DNA from: Burkholderiaceae bacterium
GTDB lineage: Bacteria; Pseudomonadota; Gammaproteobacteria; Burkholderiales; Burkholderiaceae_F
Assembly: GCA_022843955.1 (NCBI GenBank)
Contig: JALHMQ010000004.1
Location: 62,001 to 126,000 of the forward strand
Length of the DNA stretch: 64,000 nucleotides
Reading direction: 5' to 3'
Position numbers and translations under genes: made by a program. The notes below the pieces were generated by a model that worked only from the letters and a program-made list of their open reading frames with translations, was not told the origin of the DNA and searched no databases. How positions within the stretch are numbered: the first letter of the stretch is position 1; each line of letters opens with the position of its first letter. Shown in pieces: positions 49,430-58,604 of this stretch.

Positions 49430-49972
49430 CTAGCCGCTCACCACGCCACACGCCAGGCGCGGCCCGGAGTTGCCAGCCGGCTGTGAGGTGTAGTCGTCTG
49501 GATCGCGATGCACGACCACGCTGCGCCCGACCACGGCGTTGGCGACTCCCTTGATCGACAACAGGTTGGTCTCGAAGCTGTAGCGAGCAATGCCCTTGTC
49601 GTCGGCTTTCAGATTGGGCATGTCGCCGGCATGGCGCTCGTCCTTGCTGTGATGCGCATGCGGCTTGTTGCCGGGGTTGAAATGGCCGCCCGCACTCATG
49701 GCGTCCGGTGAGCTGCAATCGCCTTTATCGTGCACGTGAAAGCCATGCTCGGAGCTTGGTTTCAAGCCGCGCACCTCGGCAGTCACCAACACGCGATCGC
49801 CGCGCTGGGCGAATTGCACCCAGCCGCTGGTGATGTTGTTGGCGGTGGGTTTGAGGTCGGCGCGAGCGGTGGGCCCCGTGCCGGCCGCGCTGCCGCCTCC
49901 ACTCGTCATCTGGCAGCCGGCAACGACCACCACTGCAGCGGCGGCAAGTGCAAATCTCACAACATTCTTCAT
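49430..49972 (-). CDS. sodC: Cu/Zn superoxide dismutase, lipoprotein
   Basis: 180 residues. A signal peptide with lipobox VVAGC (C20) anchors it in the envelope. Copper ligands H79, H81, H97 and H155; zinc through H97, a His at 106-108, H114 and D117; disulfide C86-C175. GHFNP and SVVVHRDPDDY blocks are canonical. It removes superoxide in the periplasm. AGGAG precedes the ATG. It sits between the ECF sigma and kinase genes on the same strand. Confidence 0.93.
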   Translation of the reverse strand: MKNVVRFALAAAAVVVVAGCQMTSGGGSAAGTGPTARADLKPTANNITSGWVQFAQRGDRVLVTAEVRGLKPSSEHGFHVHDKGDCSSPDAMSAGGHFNPGNKPHAHHSKDERHAGDMPNLKADDKGIARYSFETNLLSIKGVANAVVGRSVVVHRDPDDYTSQPAGNSGPRLACGVVSG

Positions 49973-50313
49973 GTGTTCTCCTGAGTCTTTTTGGAGTCGT
50001 GTGCAGGCAGCGTGCCGCTGCTGCGCGGCTCAGACTACGCGCAGCACTGTCGACCACTTTGGCTTGTGGCAGGAGATTCTCAATTGACAGCCGGTACTCC
50101 GTCGCCGACCAAGGCGGGCCAAGCGTCGTTCGAACCGTGCAGAAGACCGCGCGCGGAACAACGCGCCGAGCGCCGCGTGTCTTGCCCGCGGCAGCCGGCG
50201 CCAGTGAACCGGCGCTTCAGCAGCGAAGCGCGCCGGCAACCGCGCTGGGGTTGCGCCGCGGACGCCGCTCATTCAGTTGTCCTTGAGGTGCCGTCGGTCG
50301 AGTCGAGCCGCCG
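49973..50313. other. Intergenic region upstream of sodC
   Basis: No gene is convincing. I cannot point to a promoter by eye; the sodC ribosome-binding site lies at its left edge. Confidence 0.35.
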
Positions 50314-50868
50314 TCAGGTCTTGAGCGCCGCCGCCAGCAGCAGGCGCGCCTTCTGCCAGTCCCGTCGCACGGTGCGGTCGGTGACGCCGAGCGCGGCGGC
50401 GATCTCCTCGTCGGACAGGCCGCCGAAATAGCGCATCTCGACCACTTGGGCCAGGCGCGCGTCGAGCGCGGCCAGGTCCAGCAGCGCCTCGTGCACGGCG
50501 ATGATCTCGTCCTCGCCCGCCACCGCCCCTTCCGCCACCATGGTGTTGAGGGTCAGGTGAGGCACATTGCCGCCGCGCCGCTCGGCGGAGCGGGCCCGCG
50601 CGAAGTCAACGATGATCGAGCGCATCGCGCTGGCGGCGTAGGAAAGAAAGTGCACGCGGTCGGTGGCCCCCAGGCGCTGCGCGTCGGCAAACTTCACGTA
50701 GCACTCGTTGACGAGCGCCGTGGTATCGAGCAGGGTGTTGCGTACGTTGCGCACGAGGCGAGCATGGGCGATCCGTCGCAGCTCCGGGTAGAGCGCGGCG
50801 AACAGGTCATCGAGCGCGCCGCGATCGCCGGCCTGCACGCGCTGGATCAGTGCGGTGATGTCACCCAT
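50314..50868 (-). CDS. ECF RNA polymerase sigma factor, gmx1/TIGR02999 type
   Basis: 184 residues. Region 2 (about 25-95, LDTTALVNECYVKFADAQ, SYAASAMRSIIVDFARAR) and region 4 HTH (about 135-180, SDEEIAAALGVTDRTVRRDWQKARLLL) are typical of the sigma group that pairs with Ser/Thr kinases with TPR tails, here present downstream. No anti-sigma gene is seen. Start MGDITAL is chosen by family alignment; a start 42 bases upstream is possible. Confidence 0.87.
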   Translation of the reverse strand: MGDITALIQRVQAGDRGALDDLFAALYPELRRIAHARLVRNVRNTLLDTTALVNECYVKFADAQRLGATDRVHFLSYAASAMRSIIVDFARARSAERRGGNVPHLTLNTMVAEGAVAGEDEIIAVHEALLDLAALDARLAQVVEMRYFGGLSDEEIAAALGVTDRTVRRDWQKARLLLAAALKT

Positions 50869-51132
50869 CGCTGCTTGGCTCCGTGGTGTCGCTTGGTTGT
50901 GTCGCTTCATTGGTGTCGTTCAATTTGGAACGGCGCCCCGGGCGTGCTCGCCGACCGCGCGTGCCCGACGCCCTTGCGCTGCGACGTGGGGGCTCCACAG
51001 GCAGTGGCGCATCTGCGCTGGCGGCCGCCAAAACCTGGATTCTGCGGGTATTGCTGCCACCCAGCCCATTGAAATTCTGGCCGGGCTTGCAGCGCGCCAG
51101 GCCGGCAAGCCGCAGGCTGCGATGCCGTAGCC

Positions 51133-53583
51133 TCAGCGCGCACCTGGCGCCGCATCCGCCGGCAGCAGCCGCAACACGTCGCTTGCCGCCCCCTGCCCGA
51201 TGGGCAGGTAGGTCCCCTGCTGCCACCGGCCGGACAAGTCGCGATAGTGGGCCGACAGCGGGTGCCCGACCTGGCCGGTGGCGTTGATCCAGGCGCCGCC
51301 CGGTTGCGCCAGATCGAACACCAGCCGGACGCCGGGACCGTGCACGGCGGCAAACGGCCCGCGCGGATGACCCGACAGCGCCGCCACGCTGATGGTGTGC
51401 GTGTCACCGCCACGCGGCAGACGCTGCTCGAACCAGCGCGCCAGCACGGGCACCTGCGACAGCGGTCGGTGCTCGAGGCGGGCCACGTGGACATCGCCCC
51501 AGCGCAGGCCGAGCACGTCGCGGCCGCTGCTGCGCGTCAGGTCTTTGACGGTGGCGTCGAGCGTCTCGGCTGCCAGCTCGGCGCAGGTCTCCACCCGCCG
51601 GCTGCTGCGATCGTCACACCAGTCGCGCGCGCGGGCGCCTGCGGCGAGCACGTTGAGCATCGCCTGCGTCATCTCGCCGCGCAGCAGCTGTGCACCGGGC
51701 TCACCGAGGTCGTCGCCGAAGATGCGCAGCCGCAAAGCGCGCAGCCAGGCGTGCAGCAGCAGCGGCTCGGGCGCGGCGGCGTCCATGGTGCCGTCCCAAA
51801 CAAGCAGGCGGGCAAGCGCCAGGCGCCCGGCTTCGGTCTGTGGTTGCGTGTCCTTGAGGCGTGCCACGAACTCGACCGCGGCAAGCGACCGCTCGTCGGT
51901 CTGGATGCGCTGCACCGAGGCGAGGTCGTGCTGGTCGCGCGCGTTGAGCAGGGCGTCGATGCGCTGCGCGCGGAACGTCGGCGCGAAGTTGTGGCCGATG
52001 GAGTGCGGGTAGCCAGGCGGTGTCGCATCGTTGTTGGCGTTGATCACCCAGCCGGACGCCGACGCACGCACCGACGGCAGGTCGGCCGGCGCGAGCATGC
52101 CGAGCCAGTCATAGCGCGCATCCCAGCCGGGCGCGGGCACCACGCCGCGCAGGTCGTGCGCGGCACCGCGGCGCGGCGCGCGGCCGGCCATCTGCAGGCC
52201 GGCGTCGCCGGCGGTGTCGGCGTACACGATGTTGACCTGCGCCAGCGTCCACTCGGCGGCGGCGGCGCGCAACTGCGCCGCGCTGTGTGCGCGGTTCATC
52301 GCCCGCAGGGCGCGCAGCGAGTGGTCGGGCTGCGTGAGCGCACCCCAGCGCACCGCGAGCACGAAGCGATCGGCCGCGAGATCGGGTTGGGTGATCGCAT
52401 CGGACAGCACCGGCCCGTGACGGGTGCTGCGCACGGTGAAGCTGAGGTCCGACGCACCCTTGACGCGAATCGTCTCGCTGCGCGTGTCGAACGGCGCGTA
52501 GCCGTCGGGCGTCTGGTACAGCGCCGGGTCGGTCGGATGCAGCCGCTCGATGTACAGATCGGAGGCGTCGCCATGGGTGGAGGTGAGCCCCCACGCGACC
52601 TGCGCCGTGCGGCCGAGCAGCACGTAGGGCAGCCCGGGCAGCGTGGCGCCCGCCACCTGCAGGCCGGGGGCCTCGATGCGCGCCAGCATCCACAGCGACG
52701 GCGACACCAGTGCCAGGTGCGGATCGGCCGCCAGCAGCGGCTTGCCGCTGGCACTGCGCGCGGCACTGACCGCCCAGGCGTTGGACCCGATGCCGGCGCC
52801 GGCCTCGATGTCGCCGAGCGAGAGCAGCCCGGCCAAGCGGTCGGCGTCCTGCGACAGCTTGGTCGGCGCTCCGGCAGCATTGAACAGCCCGAGCAGCCGG
52901 TACAGCTCGGGATAGTCGGCGGTGGGCACCGGTGCGGCGTCGCCGGGCGGCGGGCGCAGGTCATTGATCTCGGCAAGCGAAAAGCGCGCCGCCAGGCGCA
53001 ACCGCGCCAGCTCGTCGCGCCATTCGCTCGACATGTCGAGCGCCATCATCATGGCCCAGCCGAGCGAGTCGAGCGCGGTCCAGCGGGCCGGCGCGGGGGC
53101 GCGCGTGATGAGGAACTCCGGCGGCAGCGGGCCGCGGCGCGTGTCCAGGTGCGCGTTGATGCCGGCGACGTAGGCATCGACCATCGCGCGCGTGTCGGCG
53201 TCCATCGCGTCGAGCAATTGCTGGGCGCCGCGCATGATGCCGAGCGTGCGCAGCACGGTATCGGTCTCCACCCCGGCCGGGCCGACCAGTTCGGCCAGTC
53301 GGCCATGCGCGATGCGCCGCGCGAAGTCCATCTGCCACAGCCGGTCCTGCGCATGCACGTAGCCGAGCGCAAACAACGCATCGGCTTCGCTCGCCGCAAC
53401 GATGCGCGGGATCGCATGCGCATCGCGCTCGATCTGCACGGGGGCGCCCAGGCCCGCAACCTGCAGCGTGCCGGCGTGGCGCGGCAGGCTGGCCTGCCAG
53501 TACCAGAGGCCGGCGACGATGCTGCCCGCCACCAGGAAAAGCGCGCCAAAACCGAGCGAGCGCCAGACGACGCGTCGGCGCAT
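51133..53583 (-). CDS. Penicillin-acylase family N-terminal-nucleophile hydrolase
   Basis: 816 residues. An N-terminal membrane helix (about 8-28) points the enzyme to the periplasm. The precursor would cleave itself between G266 and S267 (GIGSNAWAVS), making S267 the N-terminal nucleophile of the beta chain; N268 follows as usual. Members hydrolyse penicillins, acyl-homoserine lactones or other N-acyl amides; HGDASDLY (about 339-346) and NANNDATP (about 520) are conserved. Natural substrate unknown. Confidence 0.88.
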   Translation of the reverse strand: MRRRVVWRSLGFGALFLVAGSIVAGLWYWQASLPRHAGTLQVAGLGAPVQIERDAHAIPRIVAASEADALFALGYVHAQDRLWQMDFARRIAHGRLAELVGPAGVETDTVLRTLGIMRGAQQLLDAMDADTRAMVDAYVAGINAHLDTRRGPLPPEFLITRAPAPARWTALDSLGWAMMMALDMSSEWRDELARLRLAARFSLAEINDLRPPPGDAAPVPTADYPELYRLLGLFNAAGAPTKLSQDADRLAGLLSLGDIEAGAGIGSNAWAVSAARSASGKPLLAADPHLALVSPSLWMLARIEAPGLQVAGATLPGLPYVLLGRTAQVAWGLTSTHGDASDLYIERLHPTDPALYQTPDGYAPFDTRSETIRVKGASDLSFTVRSTRHGPVLSDAITQPDLAADRFVLAVRWGALTQPDHSLRALRAMNRAHSAAQLRAAAAEWTLAQVNIVYADTAGDAGLQMAGRAPRRGAAHDLRGVVPAPGWDARYDWLGMLAPADLPSVRASASGWVINANNDATPPGYPHSIGHNFAPTFRAQRIDALLNARDQHDLASVQRIQTDERSLAAVEFVARLKDTQPQTEAGRLALARLLVWDGTMDAAAPEPLLLHAWLRALRLRIFGDDLGEPGAQLLRGEMTQAMLNVLAAGARARDWCDDRSSRRVETCAELAAETLDATVKDLTRSSGRDVLGLRWGDVHVARLEHRPLSQVPVLARWFEQRLPRGGDTHTISVAALSGHPRGPFAAVHGPGVRLVFDLAQPGGAWINATGQVGHPLSAHYRDLSGRWQQGTYLPIGQGAASDVLRLLPADAAPGAR

Positions 53584-53622
53584 CAGTGACTCCGCAGCGG
53601 GCAGAACCGGCAGCGCACCCGC

Positions 53623-54303
53623 TCAGGCTCCGTAGCGGCGCAGGCCGTCGAGATCCTCGATCACGATCGAGCCGTATTCCACCCGCAGCAGCCCGGCCTG
53701 CTGCAGCGTCTGCAGCGCCTGATTGACGCGCTGGCGCGAGATCCCGGCCAAATGACCGATCTCCTCCTGCGACACCTCGACCCGCGCATCCATGCCGGGA
53801 TACAGGATCGGGTTGAACAGCCCCGCCACGCAGCGTGCCACCCGCGCATCGGGGTCATGCAGTCGCTGCGATTCGAGCATGCCGATGAACTGGCCGAGCC
53901 GCTCGTTGACCTGCACCAGCAGATAACGGTTGAACGGAATGCTGGTGTTGAGCAGCCACTCGAAGGTGCGGCGTGGAATACGCGCGGCGCGCGACGGCCG
54001 CAGTGCCACCACGTCGTAGCGGCGCGGCTCGGTCTTGAGCAGGCTGCCCTCGCCGAAGAAACTGCCGGCCGGCATGCTGGTGAAGGTGGCGGTCTTGCCA
54101 TCGGGCGTGGTGACGATCATCTTCATGAAGCCGTCGAGCACGCCGTACCAGGCATCCACCGGCTCGCCGTTGCGGCACAGGTAGCCGCCCTCGGCCACGC
54201 CCACCGCGCTGGACTCGGCGACAACCCTCGCGAGCTGGTCAGCCGGCAACAGCGAGCCCCAGCGGGTGGCGCGCAGAAACTGCTCGAGGGTTTCGGCAGA
54301 CAT
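53623..54303 (-). CDS. Crp/Fnr-family transcription regulator
   Basis: 226 residues. Cyclic-nucleotide-binding-like beta-roll (about 12-125), a long dimer helix, and a C-terminal winged HTH (EEIGHLAGISRQRVNQALQTLQQAGLL, about 180-206). The N-terminus lacks the cysteine cluster of true FNR, so it should not sense oxygen directly. Divergent from the acyl-CoA ligase/liv operon with 242 bases between, and thus a candidate regulator of it. Confidence 0.88.
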   Translation of the reverse strand: MSAETLEQFLRATRWGSLLPADQLARVVAESSAVGVAEGGYLCRNGEPVDAWYGVLDGFMKMIVTTPDGKTATFTSMPAGSFFGEGSLLKTEPRRYDVVALRPSRAARIPRRTFEWLLNTSIPFNRYLLVQVNERLGQFIGMLESQRLHDPDARVARCVAGLFNPILYPGMDARVEVSQEEIGHLAGISRQRVNQALQTLQQAGLLRVEYGSIVIEDLDGLRRYGA

Positions 54304-54403
54304 GGGCTACGTGATTACGAGAAGAAGCTGCGGGTACTTCCCAGGGGGGTTTGTGCAACCGCACATCGATTGTCACCGCATCGGCGCGATTCTGACCGCC
54401 GAT

Positions 54404-54419
54404 TGTCGCTCCGGCGACA
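54404..54419. promoter_or_regulatory. 6-4-6 dyad between regulator and acyl-CoA ligase operon
   Basis: TGTCGC-tccg-GCGACA is a perfect inverted repeat with the spacing usual for Crp/Fnr dimers, in the middle of the divergent region. A candidate binding site for the adjacent regulator. Confidence 0.45.
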
Positions 54420-54545
54420 GCACGGCACGCGCGACAAGACTAACTTGCGCGCTCCGGTCGGCACCCAGGTGCCGACGGCACAGATCGAGTGACGGCCGCA
54501 GGCGCATCCACGCGCCGCGGACCGACAACCGCCAGGAGACCACGC

Positions 54546-56510
54546 ATGGCATCGCCGTCTGCGCCAACCAGCGCGGAACCCGATACCTTTCCGCGCCTGC
54601 TGATGTATCACGCCCACTGGCGTGACAAGCATCCGGCCCTGCGCGAGAAGAACCTCGGCATCTGGCAGACCTTCACCTGGGCGCAGACTGCGGCCGAGGT
54701 GAAAAAGCTCGCCGCCGGCCTGCACAGCCTGGGCTTCAAGCGTGGCGATCACCTGGCGATCATCGGCGAGAACCGGCCGCGGCTGTACTTCGCGATGATG
54801 GCGGTGCAGTGCCTCGGCGGCGTGCCGGTGCCGATGTACCAGGACGCGGTGGCCGGCGAAATGATCTACGTGTTCCATAACGCGGAGATCAAATTTGCCA
54901 TCGTCGAGGACCAGGAGCAGATCGACAAGCTGCTGGAGATCCGCGAGCAGCACGCCGATCTGGCGCACCTCATCTACGACGACCCACGCGGCCTGCGCCA
55001 CTACGAGCAGCCGGGGATGATGGGCTTCGATGCGCTGCTCACGCGCGGCGAAGGCGTGCTGGCCAGCCAGCCCACGCTCGTGGACGACGAGATCGCCCTG
55101 GGCCAGGCGAGCGACACCGCGGCGCTGTTTTACACCTCGGGCACGACCGGCAAGCCCAAGGGCGTGGTGCAGACCTACGCGGCGCTGATCGACCGCGCGC
55201 GCGCCTGCACCGAGATGGAGAACCTGACCGTCTACGAGGACGTGCTCGCCTACCTGCCGATGGCATGGATCGGGCAGAACATCTTTTCGTATGCGCAGGC
55301 CCTGGTCACCGGCTACACGGTGAACTGTCCGGAGTCACCGTCCACCGTGCTGAATGATCTGCGCGAGATCGGACCCACCTACTACTTTGCACCGCCGCGC
55401 GTGTTCGAAGGCATGCTCACGCAGGTCTCGATCCGCATGGAAGATGCGAGCGCGGCCAAGCGCGCGATGTACCGCTACTTCATGGAGGTGGCCAAGGAGG
55501 CGGGCGGACGCATCCTCGATGGCGCGCCGGTGGGCCTCGGGGATCGGCTGCTCTACGGGCTCGGCAACCTGCTGGTCTATGGCCCGCTGCGCAACGTGCT
55601 TGGCATGAGCCGCGTGAAAGTGGCCTACACCGCGGGCGAAGCGATCGGCCCAGATCTGTTCACCTTCTACCGCTCGATCGGCATCAACCTCAAGCAGTTG
55701 TATGGATCCACCGAGACGGCGGTGTTCGTCTGCGTGCAGCCCAACGGCCAGGTACGCGCTGACACCGTGGGCCCCCCGGTCAAGGGTGTGGAGATCCGCA
55801 TCACCGACACCGGCGAGATCCTGCTCAAGAGCCCGGGGCTGCTCAAGGAGTACTACAAGAACCCGCAGGCCACCGCCGAGGTGCTCGATGCCGACGGCTG
55901 GTACCACACCGGCGACGCCGGCTGGCTCGACACCGACGGCCACCTGAAGATCATCGATCGCGCCAGCGACGTCGGCAAGCTTGCCAACGGCACGCTGTTC
56001 GCGCCCAAGTACATCGAGAACAAGCTCAAGTTCTTTCCGTTCATCAAGGAGGCGGTGGTGTTCGGCGCAGAGCGCGACATGGCCACGGCGTTCGTCAACA
56101 TCGACTTCGAGGCGGTCGGCAACTGGGCCGAGAAGCGCGGCATTCCGTATGCCGGCTACATCGATCTGGCCGGCAAGCCGCAGGTGCTGGAGTTGATCAA
56201 CGAGTGCGTGGAGAAGGTGAATGCCGATCTGGCCGCCGATCCGCGGCTGTCGAATTCGCAGGTGCATCGCTTCCTCAACCTGCACAAGGAACTCGACCCG
56301 GACGACGACGAACTGACGCGCACGCGCAAGGTGCGGCGCCGCTTCATCCAGGACAAGTACGGCGTGCTGGTCGAGGCGCTGTACAGCGACAAGACCGAGC
56401 AATACATCGAGACGCTGGTGAAGTTCGAGGACGGTCGCACCGGCAAGATCAGCGCGACATTGAAGATCCGCGACGCGAAGACCTTCGCGCCGCTGGCGCA
56501 GGCCGCATGA
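54546..56510 (+). CDS. AMP-dependent long-chain acyl-CoA ligase
   Basis: 654 residues, adenylate-forming ligase. P-loop YTSGTTGKPKG (196-206), YGSTE (about 388), and the GWYHTGDAGW hinge region (about 452-461) are all present. Activates a fatty or aromatic acid to its CoA thioester in the cytosol. Start ATG 54546 has AGGAG eight bases upstream. It leads an operon with a LIV-type ABC transporter, so its acid substrate is probably what the transporter imports. Confidence 0.9.
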   Translation: MASPSAPTSAEPDTFPRLLMYHAHWRDKHPALREKNLGIWQTFTWAQTAAEVKKLAAGLHSLGFKRGDHLAIIGENRPRLYFAMMAVQCLGGVPVPMYQDAVAGEMIYVFHNAEIKFAIVEDQEQIDKLLEIREQHADLAHLIYDDPRGLRHYEQPGMMGFDALLTRGEGVLASQPTLVDDEIALGQASDTAALFYTSGTTGKPKGVVQTYAALIDRARACTEMENLTVYEDVLAYLPMAWIGQNIFSYAQALVTGYTVNCPESPSTVLNDLREIGPTYYFAPPRVFEGMLTQVSIRMEDASAAKRAMYRYFMEVAKEAGGRILDGAPVGLGDRLLYGLGNLLVYGPLRNVLGMSRVKVAYTAGEAIGPDLFTFYRSIGINLKQLYGSTETAVFVCVQPNGQVRADTVGPPVKGVEIRITDTGEILLKSPGLLKEYYKNPQATAEVLDADGWYHTGDAGWLDTDGHLKIIDRASDVGKLANGTLFAPKYIENKLKFFPFIKEAVVFGAERDMATAFVNIDFEAVGNWAEKRGIPYAGYIDLAGKPQVLELINECVEKVNADLAADPRLSNSQVHRFLNLHKELDPDDDELTRTRKVRRRFIQDKYGVLVEALYSDKTEQYIETLVKFEDGRTGKISATLKIRDAKTFAPLAQAA

Positions 56511-56779
56511 AGCCCAAGGGCCTGCTGGCGATTGCCAGTTTGCTGGCGGGCATTCCGGTGGCGGCCTACGGCCTCACGCACGGGATGTGGCTGCTGATCC
56601 TGGTCGGCCTGGCACTGGTGCTGATCTTCCTGTTCCTCGCCTGGGAGTGGATATCCGGCGCCAACCAGCCGATGGGCGCGGAGACCAAGATCACGCCATC
56701 GCCGAACGCGGCGTGGTCGATGAAGGACGAGCCGGTGCAGGGCACCGACCGCAACCAGAACCTCGACGAGAAGAAATAG
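56507..56779 (+). CDS. Small two-helix membrane protein of the liv operon
   Basis: 90 residues: helix 1 about 5-24, helix 2 about 27-48, then a polar cytoplasmic tail. ATG overlaps the ligase stop as ATGA, and the livG start follows directly. Such a small gene between ligase and livG is common in betaproteobacterial versions of this operon; its function is unknown. Confidence 0.7.
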   Translation: MKPKGLLAIASLLAGIPVAAYGLTHGMWLLILVGLALVLIFLFLAWEWISGANQPMGAETKITPSPNAAWSMKDEPVQGTDRNQNLDEKK

Positions 56780-57565
56780 ATGCGCGAGCGCAAGAGCGGC
56801 GATGTGATCCTGAGCGTGGACGGCATCTCGCTGTCCTTCGGCGGTGTCAAGGCACTGACCGACATCTCGTTCGATGTCCGCGAGCACGAGATCCGCGCCA
56901 TCATCGGTCCCAATGGCGCTGGCAAGAGCTCGATGCTCAACTGCATCAATGGCGTCTACAGCCCGCAGCAGGGCCACATCACGCTGCGCGGCAAGACCTT
57001 CACGCAGATGACCCCGCATCGCGCCGCCACCATGGGGATCGCGCGCACCTTCCAGTCGCTGGCGCTGTTCAAGGGCATGAGCGTCCTCGACAACGTGATG
57101 AGCGGCCGCAACCTGCGCATGAAGACCAACATCCTGCTGCAGGCACTGCGCATCGGGCCTGCCGAGAAAGAAGAGCTGGAGCACCGCGCCTTCGTCGAGA
57201 AGATCATCGACTTTCTCGAAATTCAGGCGTACCGCAAGACGCCGGTCGGCCGCCTGCCTTATGGCCTGCAAAAGCGCGTCGACCTGGCCCGCGCACTGGC
57301 AATGGAACCGACGTTGCTGCTGCTCGACGAGCCGATGGCCGGCATGAACACCGAAGAGAAGCAGGACATGTCGCGCTTCATCCTCGACGTGAACGACGAG
57401 TTCGGCACCACCATCGTGCTGATCGAGCACGATATGGGCGTGGTGATGGACATCTCCGATCGCGTGGTGGTGCTCGACTATGGCAAGAAGATCGGCGACG
57501 GCACGCCCGACGAGGTCCGCAGCAGCAAGGAAGTCATCGACGCCTACCTTGGCGTGGCGCACTGA
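56780..57565 (+). CDS. livG: Branched-chain-type ABC transporter ATPase LivG
   Basis: 261 residues. Walker A GPNGAGKS (43-50), signature LPYGLQKR (LivG-type variant of LSGGQ, about 159-166), Walker B LLLLDEP, then H in IEHDMG (about 219). Powers the importer together with LivF. Starts on the base right after the previous stop. Confidence 0.93.
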   Translation: MRERKSGDVILSVDGISLSFGGVKALTDISFDVREHEIRAIIGPNGAGKSSMLNCINGVYSPQQGHITLRGKTFTQMTPHRAATMGIARTFQSLALFKGMSVLDNVMSGRNLRMKTNILLQALRIGPAEKEELEHRAFVEKIIDFLEIQAYRKTPVGRLPYGLQKRVDLARALAMEPTLLLLDEPMAGMNTEEKQDMSRFILDVNDEFGTTIVLIEHDMGVVMDISDRVVVLDYGKKIGDGTPDEVRSSKEVIDAYLGVAH

Positions 57566-57573
57566 GAGCGGCC

Positions 57574-58587
57574 ATGACACGCACCCTGCAAAAGAACTGG
57601 CCCGTCGCAGCGCTGATCGCATTGCTGGTGATCGGCATGATCCTGCCGATCGCCACCGGCGCCAGCGCGCTCGGCTTCTATCTCGAAGTGATGATCGGCG
57701 GCCTGATGGCCGGCGTGCTCTACGGCCTGGTCGCACTGGGCTTCGTGCTGATCTTCAAGGCCAGCGGCGTATTCAATTTCGCGCAGGGGGCGATGGTGCT
57801 GTTCGCCGCGCTCGCGCTGGCCCGCCTGTCCGAGGTGATGCCGTTGTATGTCGCCTTCGGCCTGGCCATTCTCATCATGATCGTGTTCGCCTGGGTGGTG
57901 GAGCGGTTGGTGCTGCGCCATCTGGTCAACCAGGAAGGCGTGGTGCTGCTGATGGCCACCCTCGGTGTCACCTACTTCCTGGACGGCTTCGGCCAGACGA
58001 TCTGGGGCAGTGACATCTACAAGATCGATCTGGGCCTGCCCAAGGAGCCGATGATCCTCGGCCAGCAGATGTTCGAAGGCGGCATCCTGGTGAGCAAGGA
58101 AGACCTGTTTGCCACCGCGATCGCCGCGCTGCTGGTGATGGCGCTGGCGGTGTTCTTCCAGAAGACGCCGACCGGACGCGCGCTGCGCGCGGTGGCCGAT
58201 GATCACCAGGCCGCCCAGTCGATCGGCATTCCGCTGAACCGCATCTGGGTCATCGTGTGGGCGGTGGCCGGCTTCGTGGCACTGGTGGCCGGGATGATCT
58301 GGGGCGCCAAGCTCGGCGTGCAGTTCTCGCTGCAGCTCATCGCGCTGAAGGCGCTGCCGGTGGTGATCCTGGGCGGACTGACCTCGGTACCGGGCGCCAT
58401 CATCGGCGGACTGATCATCGGCGTCGGCGAGAAGCTCGCCGAGGTGTTCCTCGCCCCGGTGCTCAGTTCCACCTTCGGCTTATCGGGCGGCGGCATCGAG
58501 TACTGGTTCGCCTACGTGCTGTGTCTGTTCTTCCTTCTGGTGCGACCGGAAGGCCTGTTCGGCGAAAAACACATCGATCGCGTGTAG
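57574..58587 (+). CDS. livH: Branched-chain-type ABC permease LivH
   Basis: 337 residues with 8-9 helices; the NFAQGAMVLFAA (about 69-80) and ALRAVADDHQAAQSIGIPLNRI (about 205-226) blocks mark LivH; the latter is the ATPase-coupling loop. LIALKALPVVILGGLTSVPGAIIGG is also typical. Starts eight bases after livG. Confidence 0.93.
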   Translation: MTRTLQKNWPVAALIALLVIGMILPIATGASALGFYLEVMIGGLMAGVLYGLVALGFVLIFKASGVFNFAQGAMVLFAALALARLSEVMPLYVAFGLAILIMIVFAWVVERLVLRHLVNQEGVVLLMATLGVTYFLDGFGQTIWGSDIYKIDLGLPKEPMILGQQMFEGGILVSKEDLFATAIAALLVMALAVFFQKTPTGRALRAVADDHQAAQSIGIPLNRIWVIVWAVAGFVALVAGMIWGAKLGVQFSLQLIALKALPVVILGGLTSVPGAIIGGLIIGVGEKLAEVFLAPVLSSTFGLSGGGIEYWFAYVLCLFFLLVRPEGLFGEKHIDRV

Positions 58588-58604
58588 ACGAGAGAGACAA
58601 GAAA

